Of a DNA stretch of 64,000 nucleotides, positions 61,836-64,000 are shown piece by piece (position 1 is the first letter of the stretch; each line of letters begins with the position of its first letter). The position numbers and the translations under genes were made by a program. A model generated the notes under the pieces. The model did not search any database and was not told the origin of the DNA. It worked only from the letters and a program-made list of their open reading frames with translations. This DNA is from Anthropogastromicrobium sp050944455 (lineage in GTDB: Bacteria; Bacillota; Clostridia; Lachnospirales; Lachnospiraceae), in contig JBMNRC010000006.1 of assembly GCA_050944455.1 (NCBI GenBank), positions 52,722-116,721 of the forward strand. Reading direction: 5' to 3'.

Positions 61836-63392
61836 TCAGCCGAAAATTCCTTTTTTATAGACAGGCTTGAGATCCGCTACGACTTCCCTGAATTCCTCGT
61901 CAGCATTTTCGATCTCCAGATCCCTGCCGTCCAGATATCCCGCGGCTGCCTTTTTGAGTTCTTCAGCCGCGCGGCTGTAGTCAGCGGATTCCACTACGAC
62001 AAGATAGCCTTCCCTGCCTTTTTCAGTCCTGCCGGCCAGCCACAGGCGCTGGACATTTTTCAGGGCTTTCGCGGTGCGCTTGAGAGCCATCACCATCATC
62101 TCGGGCGTATCTCCCTCGAGCGGTCCGTACACAGGTTTCGCGTCTGAAGAGGCTTCAGCGGCGGCAGCCTTGGGCGCTGCCTCCGGCTTAGGCTGTTCGG
62201 ATTTCACGGGCTCAGCCTCCGGCGCGTTTTTCGGCGTATCCTTTGCCTTTCCCTTCTTGCCCGCGGACGCGGTTTCCGCCTCCTCGGCATCCTTCTTCTC
62301 CTCAGCGCGCTTCTGCTCAAACTCCGCCTTCTTCGCCCGGAAGTTTTCGATATTTCCGATGAGTTTTTCGTTCACGCGGAACATCTCGCCGCGCGCGTTG
62401 AACACGATCTGGTTGATCCCGGAATCACGCGCCAGCTTAACCACCGTCTCATACGGGACGACCATCGCACCCCACTGGTCAGGGCGGTACAGCTTGGCCA
62501 GTTCGGGCCAGTCGGTGAAGGCCGGGATCCATTTCTGTTTGTCCTTATCCATCAGGTTTGCGATGCGATGCTCCACCTTCGCCCCTTCCGGAGCGGTTTC
62601 ACCCGGCTTGAGATTTTTGCCGTCCACCGCGTTGACGGACGGGACGAGGAATTTCGCGTCGACAAGGCCCGAGAGCATTCTAGTCTCAAGGACGCCCAGA
62701 ACCTTTTTATTGTTGTCCAGCATCTGGGTGAATTTCTGTTTCTGCTCCTCCGAAAGGCCCTCGGCCTGCGAAGCTTTTGTCTGGGCCACGTTGAGCTGCA
62801 TATACTGGAAGAACTGGATCATGGAGCGCTGCAGCGCGCGGTTGTTGAAGTTCTGTCCGGGACGGTCCGGATTCTGCTTCGGATCCTCATAGATATCGGT
62901 TCTGGTGAATGGAATCGGGTGGGAACCGTTGTCGAGCACCACGCGGTCCGCGCCGATGAAGAACAGGGCGTTGAAGAACTGTTCGATCATGTTGATCTCG
63001 CCCTCTCCCTTTTCGATCTTGCGGAGGACGAGCCCAAGGTACTGTTTCTGCTTGAAATCCTCAACCAGATGACGGCCGGTTTCCTCCGTCGAGAAAATCC
63101 AGGCGGAGCCGTTCGGGTCAAGGTACGGATACAGCGGCATTTTGGTGTAAACGACGAAGATTTCGTCTGCGTTTTTTATCTTTTCCACCGCTGCCCAGTA
63201 GATGATCTGCTCACGGATGGCGTAGTTGATGTTCGCCAGCTTCGGATCCTTCTTTTCACTTTTATCGACTCCCTCGCAGTACGCGTAGATCAGGCTGAGC
63301 TCTTCCAGAGTGAGGCTGTCGATGTCATCCTCCGGTATCTGCTCCGCCGCCACGAATCTGCCAAGCAGGTAGTTCATTCTTGTTTTATCCAT
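61836..63392 (-). CDS. SseB-domain protein
   Basis: This 518-residue protein has an N-terminal helical/beta region, an SseB-like core (KWIPAFTDWPELAKLYRPDQ, NQIVFNARGEMFRVN), a long Lys/Glu/Ala linker (about residues 365-420) and a C-terminal SseB-C-like module (GYLVVVESADYSRAAEELKK). SseB is named for enhanced serine sensitivity, and this gene stands directly beside the serine dehydratase operon. The start MDKTRMNYLL is an ATG; a longer TTG-started frame exists. Function in this group is not established. Cytoplasmic. Confidence 0.8.
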   Translation of the reverse strand: MDKTRMNYLLGRFVAAEQIPEDDIDSLTLEELSLIYAYCEGVDKSEKKDPKLANINYAIREQIIYWAAVEKIKNADEIFVVYTKMPLYPYLDPNGSAWIFSTEETGRHLVEDFKQKQYLGLVLRKIEKGEGEINMIEQFFNALFFIGADRVVLDNGSHPIPFTRTDIYEDPKQNPDRPGQNFNNRALQRSMIQFFQYMQLNVAQTKASQAEGLSEEQKQKFTQMLDNNKKVLGVLETRMLSGLVDAKFLVPSVNAVDGKNLKPGETAPEGAKVEHRIANLMDKDKQKWIPAFTDWPELAKLYRPDQWGAMVVPYETVVKLARDSGINQIVFNARGEMFRVNEKLIGNIENFRAKKAEFEQKRAEEKKDAEEAETASAGKKGKAKDTPKNAPEAEPVKSEQPKPEAAPKAAAAEASSDAKPVYGPLEGDTPEMMVMALKRTAKALKNVQRLWLAGRTEKGREGYLVVVESADYSRAAEELKKAAAGYLDGRDLEIENADEEFREVVADLKPVYKKGIFG

Positions 63393-63477
63393 GTCAGGTG
63401 TATCCCCTCTTTCCAATAGAAAACTCTTCCGTCATTCTATCAGAAAACCTCATTGCCCGCAAGGTATCAGGCCGTAT

Positions 63478-63506
63478 TTGACACCTGCGGCCGTTCGTCC
63501 TATAAT
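63478..63506 (+). promoter_or_regulatory. Consensus promoter of tRNA-Leu
   Basis: TTGACA (63478-63483) and TATAAT (63501-63506) with exactly 17 bases between, 25 bases before the tRNA. Both boxes match the consensus fully. Confidence 0.95.
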
Positions 63507-63531
63507 CGCTGCGTGCCCGGAAAGGCACCCC

Positions 63532-63611
<80 letters not shown>

Positions 63612-63875
63612 TGTATATTTCATCTGGTTTCAGGCAGGTTCATCTGGTTTCATTACAGTGCTGAAACCCGCAGAAGGCAAGGATTTTCTTACCCTGCAGA
63701 CGTTTCATCAGCATACAGTATATTTCATCTGATTTTGTATGAAATCGGCGCAAAGTTGTAGTAACTGTTGTAGTTGAAACCCGTGAATATTATGCATTAT
63801 CGGACGATCATGGGTTCAAGAAAGTTGTATACAATCATGAATGTATACCAATACCCCGGTATAATTTGCCGAGGA
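63612..63875. other. AT-rich spacer between tRNA-Leu and the intron
   Basis: No gene is supported. The segment is AT-rich compared with the rest and contains short direct repeats: ttcatctggtttca twice, and gttgtagt twice. A tRNA end followed by AT-rich, repeat-bearing DNA is typical of integration sites, but no attachment repeat of the tRNA 3' end was found within the window. Confidence 0.6.
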
Positions 63876-64000
63876 ATCGAGTAGGAGGGAAATAGTCCAG
63901 TGGACTGTTTCCCGACCTCTCACACCACCGTGCGTGCCGTTCGGCACACGGCGGTTCAATCAACTTAACAAGTGACACGCCTTTCGGCATAGTAGTCCGA
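63876..64000 (-). mobile_element. 3' end of a group II intron (domains V and VI), continuing past the window
   Basis: On the minus strand the 33-base domain V hairpin (63924-63956) closes with a GAAC-type loop. Domain VI (63887-63913) pairs gggaaa...tttccc and agtcc/ggact, with an unpaired A at 63893 as likely branch point. The RNA ends CCTACTCGAT at 63876, like the AY-type 3' ends of bacterial introns (Ll.LtrB ends CCTACTTCAC). The intron body and 5' end lie beyond 64000. Confidence 0.78.
63965..64000 (-). CDS. Last codons of the intron-encoded reverse transcriptase/maturase (partial)
   Basis: The minus-strand frame entering at the window edge encodes SDYYAERRVTC and stops at TAA just before domain V. 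This is the expected position of the end of an intron-encoded protein in domain IV, and the DYYA-R pattern is of the kind seen at such ends. Only eleven residues are visible, so this rests on position. Confidence 0.45.
   Translation of the reverse strand, partial: SDYYAERRVTC

Overview
The window looks like chromosomal DNA of a strictly anaerobic, GC-rich Firmicute, most probably a Lachnospiraceae-type Clostridium. The indicators are a class 1B PyrD/PyrK pair, an anaerobic (class III) ribonucleotide reductase, an Fe-S L-serine dehydratase in two subunits, a YugP-type peptidase, Clostridia-style small proteins (DUF6142-like, CxCxxC family) and consensus sigma-A promoters. Nearly all genes are read leftward (minus strand). 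Only a short block at 23.8-26 kb and one at 31.5-33.5 kb are on the plus strand.

Layout. 0-7.4 kb: one tightly packed leftward nucleotide operon, pyrF-pyrK-pyrD-pyrE, then three uncharacterised genes (51, 111 and 321 aa), then purK-purE-purM (purM is cut by the window edge). 7.6-16.7 kb: rpsT, holA, comEC, a GerMN lipoprotein, a sensor kinase/response regulator pair, comEA and proC, so that the two DNA-uptake genes bracket a two-component system. 16.9-23.4 kb: 1-phosphofructokinase with an unusual insertion, a nitroreductase, oligoendopeptidase F, a HAD phosphatase and a membrane-anchored ten-repeat protein. 23.7-26 kb: plus-strand alcohol dehydrogenase and aldo/keto reductase. 26-33.6 kb: small hypothetical genes, a Zn peptidase, an HD-domain protein, a parallel beta-helix carbohydrate enzyme, a GNAT, a CxCxxC protein and a MATE transporter.

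33.7-38.2 kb is an AT-richer accessory segment. It holds an orphan protein, a tiny duplicated-motif protein, a polymerase-beta-type nucleotidyltransferase, a frameshifted metallophosphoesterase, a remnant of an ABC ATPase and a class M (SirTM-like) sirtuin. The sirtuin is preceded by a translationally coupled 31-residue membrane peptide and a palindrome-rich promoter. 38.4-41 kb: nrdD behind tandem NrdR boxes.

41-63.4 kb: a MATE pump, a YkgJ-type cysteine-cluster protein, two separate heterodimeric ABC exporters (one with a MarR regulator), larC with a long His/Asp stretch, a barnase-barstar pair (the RNase carries a lipoprotein-like signal), ybaK, an lgt gene ending in a 30-bp minisatellite, a GH28-like enzyme, the sdaAB-sdaAA-DUF1461 operon and an SseB-like gene. 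At the right edge is tRNA-Leu(UAG) with a perfect consensus promoter. After an AT-rich stretch comes the 3' end (domains V and VI) of a minus-strand group II intron that continues beyond the window.

The most unusual material is the SirTM locus with its micro-ORF and gene remnants, the barnase-barstar pair, the repeat-driven expansion of protein termini (lgt tail, ABC exporter tail), and the three unassigned genes inside the pyr-pur operon.
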